Part shown: positions 1 to 7,484 of the stretch, one piece after another
Position numbering within the stretch: position 1 is the first letter of the stretch
Layout of the letters: each line of letters starts with the position of its first letter
NCBI GenBank assembly: GCA_964393895.1
Contig: CAYMWP010000082.1
Location: 1 to 21,491 of the forward strand
Direction of reading: 5' to 3'
DNA: 21,491 nt
Source of the DNA: B4-G1 sp964393895
GTDB lineage: Bacteria; Chloroflexota; Anaerolineae; B4-G1
Translations under genes and position numbers: made by a program
The notes under the pieces: model-generated
Seen by the model: the letters and a program-made list of their open reading frames with translations, nothing else
Told to the model about the DNA's origin: nothing
The model's database searches: none

Positions 1-98
1 TAAAGTGGCTCAATGTGGCTCCTTGCTGAAATGTGACATTGTCGAAGTAGTTACAGAAACCCTTTCTTTACGCCCCTTTTCCTGTTTCTGGCAGCAAC

Positions 99-983
99 CT
101 AGAAGCCAAATAGCTCCAGCGCCCACCCCGGCATCCAAAAGTCGCCCAGCTTTAGCGCCAGGTCAACGAACGTCGAGCCGGCAAAGATCAGCAGGCTCAA
201 CCCGATCAGCACGTAATCGCGGGATTTGTACTCCAGTTTCTGGATCCACGTGCGCTTGCGCAGGCCGAAGCAACGCAGATCCATCGCGTTGACAATGTCC
301 TCCCCGCCGACGATGGCGTTGATGGTGACGGGTACGATGAGGGGAGCCATCTTGCGAATCTGAGTGATAATGCCGCCCTCCAGTTTCTCCACCTCGTACC
401 CCCGCGCCCGCTGAGAATCGAGCGTGACGCCAAAATCTCGCCCCAGCGTGGGAACGAAACGAAAGGCCAGATCCATCGAGACGGCCAGCTTGTCTGGCAG
501 ACCCAGCCCGCGGAAAGTCACGCCGTACTGGTTGGGGTTGAAGGTGAAAGCAAGCGGGATGAACAAGACGGTGATGGAGAGCATACGCACCATCTGCGTG
601 ACGGCGAACACCAGCTTTTCCACCGTGATGTTGGGACGGATGGTCCAACCCACCCCGGGCACGGTCCACTCGACCTGCCAGATGACGTGTTTAACCCCGC
701 TCAAAACCTCCCCCGGCCCGCCTCGCCCGGTCAGTATGGCGTTGATGCCGATGATGACGACTACCAGAATTAGGACGAACGTCCATACGCGGCGGGTCTC
801 TTTCCAGGTCAGCTTGCACAGAAAGTAGTGCCCGAACGAGATGAAAAAAAAGAATAGCAAGAAGCGAATGTCCCAGAATTTTATGATGGAAAAGGTCAGC
901 GCCAGCAGAAATATCCAGCGCGCGCGTGGGTCCAGCCGTTGGACGAGTGTGTTTCGTTCCTTGTACTTCCATGAGACCAGCAT
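99..983 (-). CDS. ecfT: ECF transporter transmembrane (T) component
   Basis: A 294-residue membrane protein of the CbiQ/EcfT family, which couples the ATPases of an energy-coupling-factor importer to the substrate-binding S component. The N-terminal LDPRARW motif is followed by hydrophobic segments at roughly residues 25-55, 65-85, 130-150 and 255-275. The cytoplasmic coupling region carries the two Arg motifs typical of the family: DSQRARGYE and, in a less usual form, MDLRCFG. Length is close to the family norm (about 260-300). The ATG start has a GAAGGGAT-like ribosome site about ten bases upstream. It is the last gene of the series SAM hydrolase - ATPase - S - T and is separated from the S gene by a palindrome at 1007-1033. 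The family is clear; the substrate is not determined by this subunit. Confidence 0.93.
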   Translation of the reverse strand: MLVSWKYKERNTLVQRLDPRARWIFLLALTFSIIKFWDIRFLLFFFFISFGHYFLCKLTWKETRRVWTFVLILVVVIIGINAILTGRGGPGEVLSGVKHVIWQVEWTVPGVGWTIRPNITVEKLVFAVTQMVRMLSITVLFIPLAFTFNPNQYGVTFRGLGLPDKLAVSMDLAFRFVPTLGRDFGVTLDSQRARGYEVEKLEGGIITQIRKMAPLIVPVTINAIVGGEDIVNAMDLRCFGLRKRTWIQKLEYKSRDYVLIGLSLLIFAGSTFVDLALKLGDFWMPGWALELFGF

Positions 984-1006
984 TTGAGCGTATCCCTTCG
1001 GAAGCG

Positions 1007-1033
1007 GTAGGGGCAGGGTTCCCCTGCCCCTAC
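1007..1033. repeat. 12-bp-stem palindrome between ECF S and T genes
   Basis: GTAGGGGCAGGG and its exact complement CCCTGCCCCTAC are separated by three bases (TTC). The hairpin sits in the 64-base gap between the S-component stop (1048) and the T-component start (983). No T-run follows on the minus strand, so it is not a standard terminator. It resembles G/C-rich dispersed intergenic repeats of Chloroflexota-type genomes (inference from memory, not checked). It could shield or process the mRNA between the two genes. Confidence 0.7.
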
Positions 1034-1047
1034 TGATCTACTTTAAA

Positions 1048-1593
1048 CTAGCGTCCCGTTCTTGCGGCGATGGCGTCGTACGCCACCATCAGGATTGGCA
1101 CCAGAATGACGCCGTTGACAATGTCGGTGAGCGCGGCGGGGAGAAAATAGCCGCCGAAAGCCGTGGCAAAGTCTATGCCAGAGACGAAAATCTCGCTCAA
1201 CGAGGAGAATCCCATCCCGATCACAGCACCCAGGACGACAAAGATATCGGCAATGACCAAAGACTTGGCCTCACGATAGCTGGTGATCATGGCCGCGGCA
1301 AAGCCGGGGACCATGCCCATCAGGCCGTTGCCGATGTCCCACCAGATCCAAAAGCCCCAGCCGGAGAGCGCGTCACCGATGATATTGCCCAGGAAACCAC
1401 TGATGAACCCGACCCAGGGGCCAAAGACGACGCCAAAGAACATGGGGATGCAGACCGCCGGACGCAGCGCGACGTTGCCGGCTGCTGGCAGGGCGACCAT
1501 ATTGGTGGCGAAGGACAGGACGCCGTAGAGCGCCGCGCCCAGAGCCGCAAAGACCACCTCGCGGGTTCCGAAAGCGTACCACTTTTTGTTCAC
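1048..1593 (-). CDS. ECF transporter S (substrate-binding) component, substrate unknown
   Basis: About 181 residues and strongly hydrophobic, with about five or six predicted membrane spans, matching the size and shape of ECF S components. After a short basic N-terminus comes REVVFAALGAALYGVLSF, a position where S components carry the small-residue helix that contacts EcfT. A Gly/Trp-rich stretch (GPWVGFISGFLGNIIGDALSGW) and WWDIGNGLMG follow. I chose the GTG at 1593 because AAAGGAGG lies six bases upstream; the TTG at 1599 would touch that ribosome site. The neighbouring fused ATPase and T component support the call. The substrate cannot be read from the sequence: a YkoE-like, nucleobase-like or other vitamin-type ligand is possible. 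Genomic linkage to an SAM hydrolase suggests, without proof, a compound tied to SAM, adenosine or methionine. Confidence 0.85.
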   Translation of the reverse strand: MNKKWYAFGTREVVFAALGAALYGVLSFATNMVALPAAGNVALRPAVCIPMFFGVVFGPWVGFISGFLGNIIGDALSGWGFWIWWDIGNGLMGMVPGFAAAMITSYREAKSLVIADIFVVLGAVIGMGFSSLSEIFVSGIDFATAFGGYFLPAALTDIVNGVILVPILMVAYDAIAARTGR

Positions 1594-1685
1594 AATCAAC
1601 CTCCTTTAGCATAGAAGCATCTTACGAAATGGTATGAACCCTCACTCTTTACTCATTCTGTTCTCAATACACCCTCCTTTCCACA

Positions 1686-3314
1686 TCACGATGCAGGGAT
1701 GTGAGCCAGCGCTTCGGCCCGCATAAAACGCCCGGTGCGGGGCAGGTATTCCAGATTAGTCTGTAGTAGAGAGGTAGGCACGACGCGACAGCGACGCAGC
1801 AATTCTATGTCGGTCAATACCTCGGCTGGTGAGCCGTCGCCGGCGATTTGTCCCTCGTGCATCAGGATTACCCGGCTGGCGTAGCAGATCGCCAGGTCGA
1901 GGTCGTGGGTAATAAAGAGGATGGCCTCAAAGCCCGGCATCTGGAGGATGGAATCCATAAAGGTCATATAGTTCCAGTAATCCTGCCCGGCTGTCGGCTC
2001 ATCCATCACCAGGATCTTGGAGCGCATCGCCAGGATAGCGGCGATGCTGACCCGTTTCTGCTGCCCGAAGGAGAGCGCCAGTGGTGGATAATCCTCCAAC
2101 CCTCTCAAGTTTACGATTTCGACTGCTCGCTCTACCCCTGCCGTAATGACTTTTTCGTCGTAGCCCAGGTTGTGGGGGCCAAAGGCCAACTCCTCCCTTA
2201 CGGTCGGCGCAAAGAGCATGTGGCTGGGGCTTTGGAAGACGTAGCCCAGCGTGTGGGCGATCTGGGCGACGCTCAAATCGCGCGTGTCGCGTCCTTCGAT
2301 CACCACGTTGCCCTGGCGCGGCTTTAGCAGGCCGATGGCGTGCTTGACCAGCGTTGTCTTCCCCGCACCGTTGGGACCGAGCAGGGCGATGACGTCACCC
2401 TGGCGAACGGTCAGGTTGATGTCGCGGATGACGGTCGGGCTGTCCTCTTCGTAGGCGAAAGAGACGTTCTCGAACGCCACTAGCGGTGCGCGCCCATTCG
2501 GCTTGATGGCCGGCTCAAAGGCCGGAAGCGGGTCACTGGCCGCACGCTGAATTATGACGGGGGCCGGCATTTTCACGTGCCGATAGTCCACCACATCCGC
2601 CAGATCGTCCGGCGGACCGTAGTAAGCAGCCTCACCCTCTTTCATAAAGAGCACCCTGTCAGGGCGAATACTGAATGCATCTTCGACGCGATGCTCGACG
2701 AGAATGATACTGATCCCCTCGTCGGCCAACCGGCGGAAGAGAGCCAGGGCTTCTTGGGCGCTGGCGGGGTCGAGGCTGGCCAGAGGTTCATCGAGCAGCA
2801 GTATGGTGGGGCGCATAGCCAGCACGCCAGCGAGGGCCACTTTTTGTTTCTCTCCGCCGGAGAGGTAAAAGGTCTCCCGCTCGCGCAGATGAGAGATGTT
2901 CAAGTAATCGAGCGTCTCGTCCACCCGTTGCAGGATCTCGTCGCGCGGCAACCCCAGGTTCTCCAGCCCAAAGGCGACCTCGTTGAGCACAAAGCTGCCC
3001 AGAATCTGACGCTCCGGGTCCTGGAGGACAGTGCCGACGGTCTGGGAGAGGGTGGACATTATCATCTCGCTTCCGTCTTGGCCGTCGAGGAGGATGCTAC
3101 CCTCCAGGTCTCCATTATAGGTGCGAGGGATGAGGCCGTTGATGCAGCGGATGAGCGTGGTCTTGCCGCACCCGCTGGCCCCGGCGACGAGGAGCAGTTC
3201 GCCGCGTTCAAGCGTCAGCGAGAGAGAGTAAAGCGCCGGTTCGGGGCGGCTATGATAGCGGAACGTCAGCCCTTCGATCACCAGCGGGGAGGTAGTGGAA
3301 TGTTGTTCAGGCAA
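1686..3314 (-). CDS. ECF transporter fused double ATPase (EcfA1-EcfA2 type)
   Basis: A 542-residue protein with two complete ABC ATPase domains in one chain, as in YkoD-type ECF systems. NBD1: Walker A GASGCGKT (45-52), Q-loop VLQDPERQ, signature LSGGEKQ (151-157), Walker B ILLLDEP (171-177), switch His in VEHR. NBD2: Walker A GPNGAGKT (313-320), VFQSPSH, signature LSFGQQK (414-420), Walker B ILVMDEP, switch ITHD. The NBD2 signature has Phe where LSGGQ has the first Gly. The start is TTG, with AGGAG about seven bases upstream, and the frame overlaps the end of the SAM hydrolase gene by eight bases, implying translational coupling. It powers uptake through the S and T components downstream. 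Confidence 0.95.
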   Translation of the reverse strand: MPEQHSTTSPLVIEGLTFRYHSRPEPALYSLSLTLERGELLLVAGASGCGKTTLIRCINGLIPRTYNGDLEGSILLDGQDGSEMIMSTLSQTVGTVLQDPERQILGSFVLNEVAFGLENLGLPRDEILQRVDETLDYLNISHLRERETFYLSGGEKQKVALAGVLAMRPTILLLDEPLASLDPASAQEALALFRRLADEGISIILVEHRVEDAFSIRPDRVLFMKEGEAAYYGPPDDLADVVDYRHVKMPAPVIIQRAASDPLPAFEPAIKPNGRAPLVAFENVSFAYEEDSPTVIRDINLTVRQGDVIALLGPNGAGKTTLVKHAIGLLKPRQGNVVIEGRDTRDLSVAQIAHTLGYVFQSPSHMLFAPTVREELAFGPHNLGYDEKVITAGVERAVEIVNLRGLEDYPPLALSFGQQKRVSIAAILAMRSKILVMDEPTAGQDYWNYMTFMDSILQMPGFEAILFITHDLDLAICYASRVILMHEGQIAGDGSPAEVLTDIELLRRCRVVPTSLLQTNLEYLPRTGRFMRAEALAHIPAS

Positions 3315-4134
3315 GATGTTCTCCTAGTTTCTTCCGGCGCGGCACGACTTTTACCACGTCCCCAACTTGCGCGCCCAACCGGGTGGCGGCGTTCCCATTG
3401 GTCACCGCGATCATCAAATAGTAGTGAGGGCTATAAAGGGCCAACAGGCTGCCCGGCTCGCGCTCGCCAAAGGCGCGCACCAACCCCTCGATCTCGACCT
3501 GCCCCAGCCGCACGTTGACCGGACGCAGCGGCTCGAGGTCATCGCGGTGGATGTTGGCAATCAGGTTGCCAAAGTGGTCAATGTGCATCACCTCACCACG
3601 CAGGACGTCGTCCTCAAAAACCGGTCGTGGCACGTGATAGCGCACCACCTCTGTGATGGGAGTGCCCAATTCCGCCAGCTCCACGCCCGCGGCCAAGTGA
3701 CCGCCGCAGGGAGCAAAGATGTCGCGCCCGTGAAAGATGTCGCTGACCTCGTCCAGCCAGTATTCTGGCTTGTCCAGGTGGACGATTTCGATGGGGCCGT
3801 CCTCCTGTTCGGCTCGTTCGAGCAGCGGGGTACACACGCCGTTATCCGGGCCGACAAAGAACTGCTCGCCGAAGCGGGCCGCAATCGGCCGGCGCTCTGT
3901 GCCCACCCCGGGGTCAACGACCACCACGTGTACCGTTCCCGCGGGGAAAAAGTGAGCGGTGCGCTCCAACACCAGCGCCGCTTGGCGGATGTTCTGCGGG
4001 CCGATGTCGTGGGAGAGGTCGGCGATGGGCACGCCCGGCAGGATGCGCCAGATGACGCCTTTCATCACCGTATGTTCCCCCTCCGTCGTGCCAAAATCGG
4101 TCAGAAGTGTGATGTGTCTGATGATTGCCCCCAG
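3307..4134 (-). CDS. SAM hydroxide adenosyltransferase (DUF62, SAM hydrolase/chlorinase-fluorinase family)
   Basis: Members of this family use water or hydroxide to split S-adenosylmethionine into adenosine and methionine. Visible hallmarks: the N-terminal LLTDFGT motif (ribose-binding Asp), then VVDPGVGTERRP and FHGRDIFAPCGGHLA, which supply the Asp-Arg-His trio typical of the hydrolases, and DHFGNLIANI in the C-terminal domain. There is no halogenase-specific feature that I can identify, so hydrolase is preferred. The first conventional start (GTG at 4068) would delete the LLTDFG motif. In-frame codons run back to a TAA at 4138-4140, leaving CTG (4132-4134) or ATC codons as the only starts that keep the motif; I annotate CTG, giving about 275 residues. 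AAGGG lies about six bases upstream. The gene heads the ECF operon and overlaps the ATPase gene. Confidence 0.88.
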   Translation of the reverse strand: MGAIIRHITLLTDFGTTEGEHTVMKGVIWRILPGVPIADLSHDIGPQNIRQAALVLERTAHFFPAGTVHVVVVDPGVGTERRPIAARFGEQFFVGPDNGVCTPLLERAEQEDGPIEIVHLDKPEYWLDEVSDIFHGRDIFAPCGGHLAAGVELAELGTPITEVVRYHVPRPVFEDDVLRGEVMHIDHFGNLIANIHRDDLEPLRPVNVRLGQVEIEGLVRAFGEREPGSLLALYSPHYYLMIAVTNGNAATRLGAQVGDVVKVVPRRKKLGEHLA

Positions 4135-4142
4135 GTTTTACC

Positions 4143-4160
4143 CTTGCACTATAGTGCAAG
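4143..4160. promoter_or_regulatory. 18-bp perfect palindrome, candidate operator overlapping a -10 box
   Basis: CTTGCACTATAGTGCAAG is identical to its reverse complement over all 18 bases. It lies eight bases upstream of the probable start of the SAM hydrolase gene and about 35 bases after the acyltransferase stop. On the minus strand TATAGT (4148-4153) could be a -10 box with only a weak TTTTGA-like -35. Transcription would then start almost at the coding region. Such symmetry is typical of a dimeric repressor site. Which protein binds is unknown. Confidence 0.6.
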
Positions 4161-4195
4161 CCTTTCAGATCAAAAGTTTCGGAGGTGATGGACGG

Positions 4196-4819
4196 TCAAG
4201 CGTACACGCCCCGATATTCCTCCGGCAATAGTTCGGCGATGCGGCGCATGATTAGATCGGTGTACTGGCGCAGCTTTTGGCCCCGCACCTGGCCGCTTTC
4301 TGGCAGGCGGAAGGGCCGACCGACGACGATGCGCACATCGGTGCGGCGTAGTCGGGGCAGATTGTGTTTGATCTTTTCGGTGCCGGTCATCCCCACCGGC
4401 ACGATTTGCACATCGGCGCGGGCGGCTACGTAGGCCGGGCCGGTCTTGCCTTTCTGCAAGGCGCGGGTGACTCGGGAGCGGGTGCCCTCCGGGGCCATCC
4501 CCAGCACTTCTCCCCGCCTCAGCACATCCAACGCTCCCTCCAGCGCCCGGCGATCCACCTCCCCCCGCCGCACCCAGACGGAGCCCATCATCGCCAGCAG
4601 CGGAGCGTAGATGGGATTGCGCTTGTGTTTGGCCGCAGCAAAAGCGCGGATGGTATGCGGGCACACGGTCAGCATCACCGGGGAGTCGAAGGCGGCCAGG
4701 TGATTGGTCACCATAATGTAGGGTGGCTCTTCTGGGATGTTCTCCATTCCAATGTATTCCACACGGGCGACCAGTTTGAGCAAAAAGCTGACTATAGCGC
4801 GCACAACGTGATATATCAA
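4196..4819 (-). CDS. 1-acyl-sn-glycerol-3-phosphate acyltransferase (PlsC-like)
   Basis: A 207-residue member of the glycerolipid acyltransferase family, which transfers a fatty acyl chain to lysophosphatidate at the cytoplasmic membrane face. The catalytic NHxxxxD box is NHLAAFD and the second conserved block is PEGTRSR. The later VPVGMTGTEK stretch matches the VPV-type block of PlsC enzymes. A short hydrophobic N-terminus (MIYHVVRAIVSFLLKLV) serves as membrane contact. The TTG start has AGGAG six bases upstream, and the gene begins 23 bases after the LysM lipoprotein stop, so the two are probably co-transcribed. It could act on another lysolipid; the family is certain, the exact acceptor is not. 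Confidence 0.92.
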   Translation of the reverse strand: MIYHVVRAIVSFLLKLVARVEYIGMENIPEEPPYIMVTNHLAAFDSPVMLTVCPHTIRAFAAAKHKRNPIYAPLLAMMGSVWVRRGEVDRRALEGALDVLRRGEVLGMAPEGTRSRVTRALQKGKTGPAYVAARADVQIVPVGMTGTEKIKHNLPRLRRTDVRIVVGRPFRLPESGQVRGQKLRQYTDLIMRRIAELLPEEYRGVYA

Positions 4820-4842
4820 TGTATTCTCCTATGTCGGTAGAT

Positions 4843-5841
4843 TTATTCACTTGGAATGTGTCCCAGTGCAACGACGTTAAAGTCGGCTGGCTCGGCGCCG
4901 TGGAAACTGAACAGCAGGGTGAAGGGAGCCGTAGCGCCGGGCGCAAGCGGGCCTTCTAGCTCTACCTGTGCCTGTCGCGTCCCTGTGACATTTCCCTGAT
5001 CGTCGTAGGTCGTCACGATGACGCTCACGCTGCCGGCCGATTGCTCCGCGCTTCCGTTCCGCACGACGCCGCTTACCTGGAACTGCGGGGCGGCCGGTTG
5101 TCCCGTCGCCTCGACCACGCTGACCGGCAAGTAGGATTCGGCCAGCGCCCCGGCCGCTTCGCCGCGGATGATCGCCACCTGCGGGTTGGTCCAGGTCTCC
5201 GGCGGGCTGGTAAACAGAATACTGAAGGGGGAGCGGCCTCCCGGTGGTATGAGGTCGGCCGCCGCGAACGCATCCGCCTCGGCCGCTCGTTCGCCTTCTG
5301 CGCCAAAGAGAGTCACGCGCACCTGCACGTTGGTCAAAGTGACGTCGGTGGTGTTGACGACTTCTCCCAGGCACCACAGGCTGCCCACGGGGGTCTCGTA
5401 AAAGGCGACTCCGCGCACGCCAAAAGCGAGCGGCGTGGGGGTGGGCAACAGCAAGCCCGGCGTGTCCACGCTTTCCTCATCACCGACGGGGATGATTAGT
5501 TCTTGCCCCACTTGCAAAGATTGGGGGTTGGCGATGCCGTTGAATGATTGGAGTTTCTCCACGTCCACGCCATAGTCCAGAGCGATGCCCAGCAAGGTGT
5601 CCCCTGACTGGACGACGTGGACGATGGGGGTGGGGGTGATGGTCGGTGTCGCCGTAGTGACCGGTGTGGGCAGGGGCGCCATAGTTGGCCGGTGCGCGGC
5701 TGACGCGGGCGTGTCTTCCAGCACGCCCGCTGGCGAGGTTGCTGTAGTTGGTTGCGTGGGTGTGATCACGTTACCGCAGGCCGTCAACAGCAATAGGGCC
5801 GCTGCCAAGTAGATGCCAGTCACCGACTCGTAGTTTGTCAT
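4843..5841 (-). CDS. LysM-domain lipoprotein with C-terminal Ig-like/FxLYD-type domains
   Basis: A 332-residue exported protein. A hydrophobic N-terminus ends in a lipobox, LLTAC, with Cys22 as the lipidation site; oddly, no Lys or Arg precedes the hydrophobic core. Residues 25-73 are a Pro/Thr-rich linker. A single LysM module (about 75-119: HVVQSGDTLLGIALDYGV... to VGQELIIP) should bind peptidoglycan or another GlcNAc polymer. Two beta-rich repeats follow (about 150-240 and 252-325), each with a G-V/E-V-V-N/R-N-x-(T/S) pattern like FxLYD or CARDB-type domains. It is first in a pair with the PlsC-like gene and has its own promoter at 5882-5910. Role inferred: cell-surface binding or envelope scaffolding. 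Enzymatic activity is not evident. Confidence 0.87.
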   Translation of the reverse strand: MTNYESVTGIYLAAALLLLTACGNVITPTQPTTATSPAGVLEDTPASAAHRPTMAPLPTPVTTATPTITPTPIVHVVQSGDTLLGIALDYGVDVEKLQSFNGIANPQSLQVGQELIIPVGDEESVDTPGLLLPTPTPLAFGVRGVAFYETPVGSLWCLGEVVNTTDVTLTNVQVRVTLFGAEGERAAEADAFAAADLIPPGGRSPFSILFTSPPETWTNPQVAIIRGEAAGALAESYLPVSVVEATGQPAAPQFQVSGVVRNGSAEQSAGSVSVIVTTYDDQGNVTGTRQAQVELEGPLAPGATAPFTLLFSFHGAEPADFNVVALGHIPSE

Positions 5842-5881
5842 TCTTCTATCTTGTCGTGTGCACTTTGGTTGGCTAACACCG

Positions 5882-5910
5882 ATTATACCATATCCACAAT
5901 CGTATGCCAG
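5882..5910 (-). promoter_or_regulatory. Sigma-70-type promoter for the LysM-plsC pair
   Basis: On the minus strand CTGGCA (5905-5910) is followed after exactly 17 bases by a consensus TATAAT (5882-5887). It lies between the protease stop (5921) and the lipoprotein start (5841), leaving a leader of about 35 bases. Spacing and -10 box are ideal; the -35 matches four of six positions. Confidence 0.7.
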
Positions 5911-5920
5911 CGCAGGGGCA

Positions 5921-6673
5921 TCAGTACTCCACCCGCACGCCTTTCACCCGCTCCAGCAATCTCTCCGCCAGCGCGATCAGCAGCACAAAGGGCGCGTCGA
6001 CCGCGATGGTGAGGGCGCACATCAGCGTCAGCCAGCGCAAGGCCGCGGCGAGAGGAGCGTTCACCTCTTTGATGATCGCCGGCCCAAGCCCGGCCGCCCA
6101 GACTAACGCCCCAACCAGGAGCAGAAAGATGATCACCGGCGTCCAGGCCTGCCGGTCGGCCCGGCTGGGCAGCATCGTGTTGCTCACGGCAAAGATGGCA
6201 TAGACCCAGAGCCAGGCGTCGGGCGCACTCGATGCCTGGCGCATCCCGTTGACCAGGTTGGCCCAATCTCCGGCGGCGAGCGCCGCCCCCACCACCTCCA
6301 GCCCAAAGACCCGGTACCCGATCAGCAGAATGACCCCGCTCCCGGCCAGCAAAGGAGCCAGCCCGATCAGGCTGGCCCGCACGACGTCGGTCTTTTCGAC
6401 CGGGACGAATCCCAACTGGACGCGCTGCCCCGCTCGTTTGGGGCGGATGGAGATACGGCCCACTTGCACCCCTAGGAGTATTGCCGCGAGCGCGTGGCTC
6501 AACTCGTGGAGGATGATGCCCGGCAGCAGCGGCAGGGCGTACAGCATCGTCGTGATTTCGAGGTCGCCCGTGAGCAGCAGCATGACGCCCTGCAAATGGC
6601 GGTGAATCCAGCGCTCAATCAACAACAGGAGCGCCAACGCCGCCGCCAGCCAGAGGAGAGGCTCCCAGTTCAC
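5921..6673 (-). CDS. M50-type (site-2 protease-like) membrane metalloprotease
   Basis: A 250-residue integral membrane protein with the zinc motif HELSH (residues 56-60) inside a hydrophobic helix, and a later N-T-M-L-P-S-R-A-D segment (165-173) in the place where M50 proteases have their NPLP...D motif, the Asp being the likely third ligand. About five or six membrane spans are seen (4-20, 43-70, 98-122, 155-170, 176-200, 215-235). No PDZ domain is present. The start is GTG with a weak ribosome site; it begins 20 bases after the tpiA stop and may be the last gene of the glycolytic run. The substrate is unknown. The family is likely, but it is a short and divergent member, so proteolysis is inferred from the two metal motifs. 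Confidence 0.8.
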   Translation of the reverse strand: MNWEPLLWLAAALALLLLIERWIHRHLQGVMLLLTGDLEITTMLYALPLLPGIILHELSHALAAILLGVQVGRISIRPKRAGQRVQLGFVPVEKTDVVRASLIGLAPLLAGSGVILLIGYRVFGLEVVGAALAAGDWANLVNGMRQASSAPDAWLWVYAIFAVSNTMLPSRADRQAWTPVIIFLLLVGALVWAAGLGPAIIKEVNAPLAAALRWLTLMCALTIAVDAPFVLLIALAERLLERVKGVRVEY

Positions 6674-6693
6674 TTGCTTGCTCGTCTACCTGT

Positions 6694-7455
6694 TCACTTC
6701 TCCGCCGCTTCCCGCACGATGGCGGCAAAGTCGGCCGCACGCAGGCTCGCCCCGCCCACCAGCGCGCCGTCAATCTCTGGCTGGGCCAGGAACTCGGCGG
6801 CGTTGCCGGGCTTGACGCTGCCGCCGTATTGAACGCGCACTGCCTGGGCCACGTCGTCGCCGTACAGGGCGGCCAGGGTCCCGCGCACGGCGCCGCCGAT
6901 GATGTCGTTGGCTCCCGCGCCGGTGGCCGGAACGCCGGTGCCGATGGCCCAGATCGGCTCGTAGGCCACGGTGATGATCCGCGCTTGCTCGGCGGTGATC
7001 TCTGCAAAGGCGGCGCGCACCTGACCACCGACGAATTTCTCCGTCTCCCCGGCCCGGTTCTGCCGGAGGTTCTCCCCCACGCAGAGGATGGGCTTGAGGC
7101 CGTGGGCCAGCGCCGCGTGCAGCTTTTTATTGATCCACTCGTCGCTTTCGCCAAAGATGGTGCGGCGTTCCGAGTGGCCGACGATGACGTAATCGCACAG
7201 CCCGGCCAGCATCGGCGCGCTCATTTCGCCGGTGAAGGCTCCTTTTTCCTCCCAATGCACGTTCTGTGCACCCAGTCCGATGGCGGACCCGGCCAGGGCC
7301 TCGCGCACAGCGGCCAGGGCGGGAGCGGGCGGGCAGACGGCCACGTCACAGCCCTCCACGCCTTCTAGCGCGGCCCGCAACTCTCCCACCAGCGCGACGG
7401 CCTCCCCAATAGTCTTGTGCATCTTCCAATTACCGGCGATGAATGGTTGGCGCAT
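6694..7455 (-). CDS. tpiA: Triosephosphate isomerase
   Basis: A 253-residue TIM barrel that interconverts dihydroxyacetone phosphate and glyceraldehyde-3-phosphate. All catalytic positions are visible: Asn9 and Lys11 in AGNWKMHK, His94 in VGHSERR, Glu166 in AYEPIWAIGTG, and the phosphate-binding loops near VQYGGSV and LVGGASL. Length is standard. The ATG has GGGAG about seven bases upstream. It follows the kinase gene by about 30 bases and belongs to the gap-pgk cluster. Nothing unusual in the protein. Confidence 0.98.
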   Translation of the reverse strand: MRQPFIAGNWKMHKTIGEAVALVGELRAALEGVEGCDVAVCPPAPALAAVREALAGSAIGLGAQNVHWEEKGAFTGEMSAPMLAGLCDYVIVGHSERRTIFGESDEWINKKLHAALAHGLKPILCVGENLRQNRAGETEKFVGGQVRAAFAEITAEQARIITVAYEPIWAIGTGVPATGAGANDIIGGAVRGTLAALYGDDVAQAVRVQYGGSVKPGNAAEFLAQPEIDGALVGGASLRAADFAAIVREAAEK

Positions 7456-7484
7456 GTTTTCTCCCTTTCAAGTTTCAGCTTGTG

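Noticed and set aside
1..98. Possible terminator or gene fragment after ecfT
   Set aside because: CAGAAAC/GTTTCTG (54-60 and 84-90) form a stem with a 23-base loop but no T-run; no protein motif is seen in the short plus-strand frame beginning at 5.
1007..1033. Palindrome read as a transcription terminator
   Set aside because: No T-run follows on the minus strand and a co-oriented ecfT gene begins 24 bases later.
4143..4160. Palindrome as an NtrC or HrcA/CIRCE site
   Set aside because: The half-sites are four bases apart, unlike the longer spacer of NtrC sites, and it lacks the TTAGCACTC half-sites of CIRCE.
2577..4188. Plus-strand frames opposite the ECF ATPase and SAM hydrolase
   Set aside because: They follow the GC-rich third-codon pattern of the real minus-strand genes and carry no family motifs.
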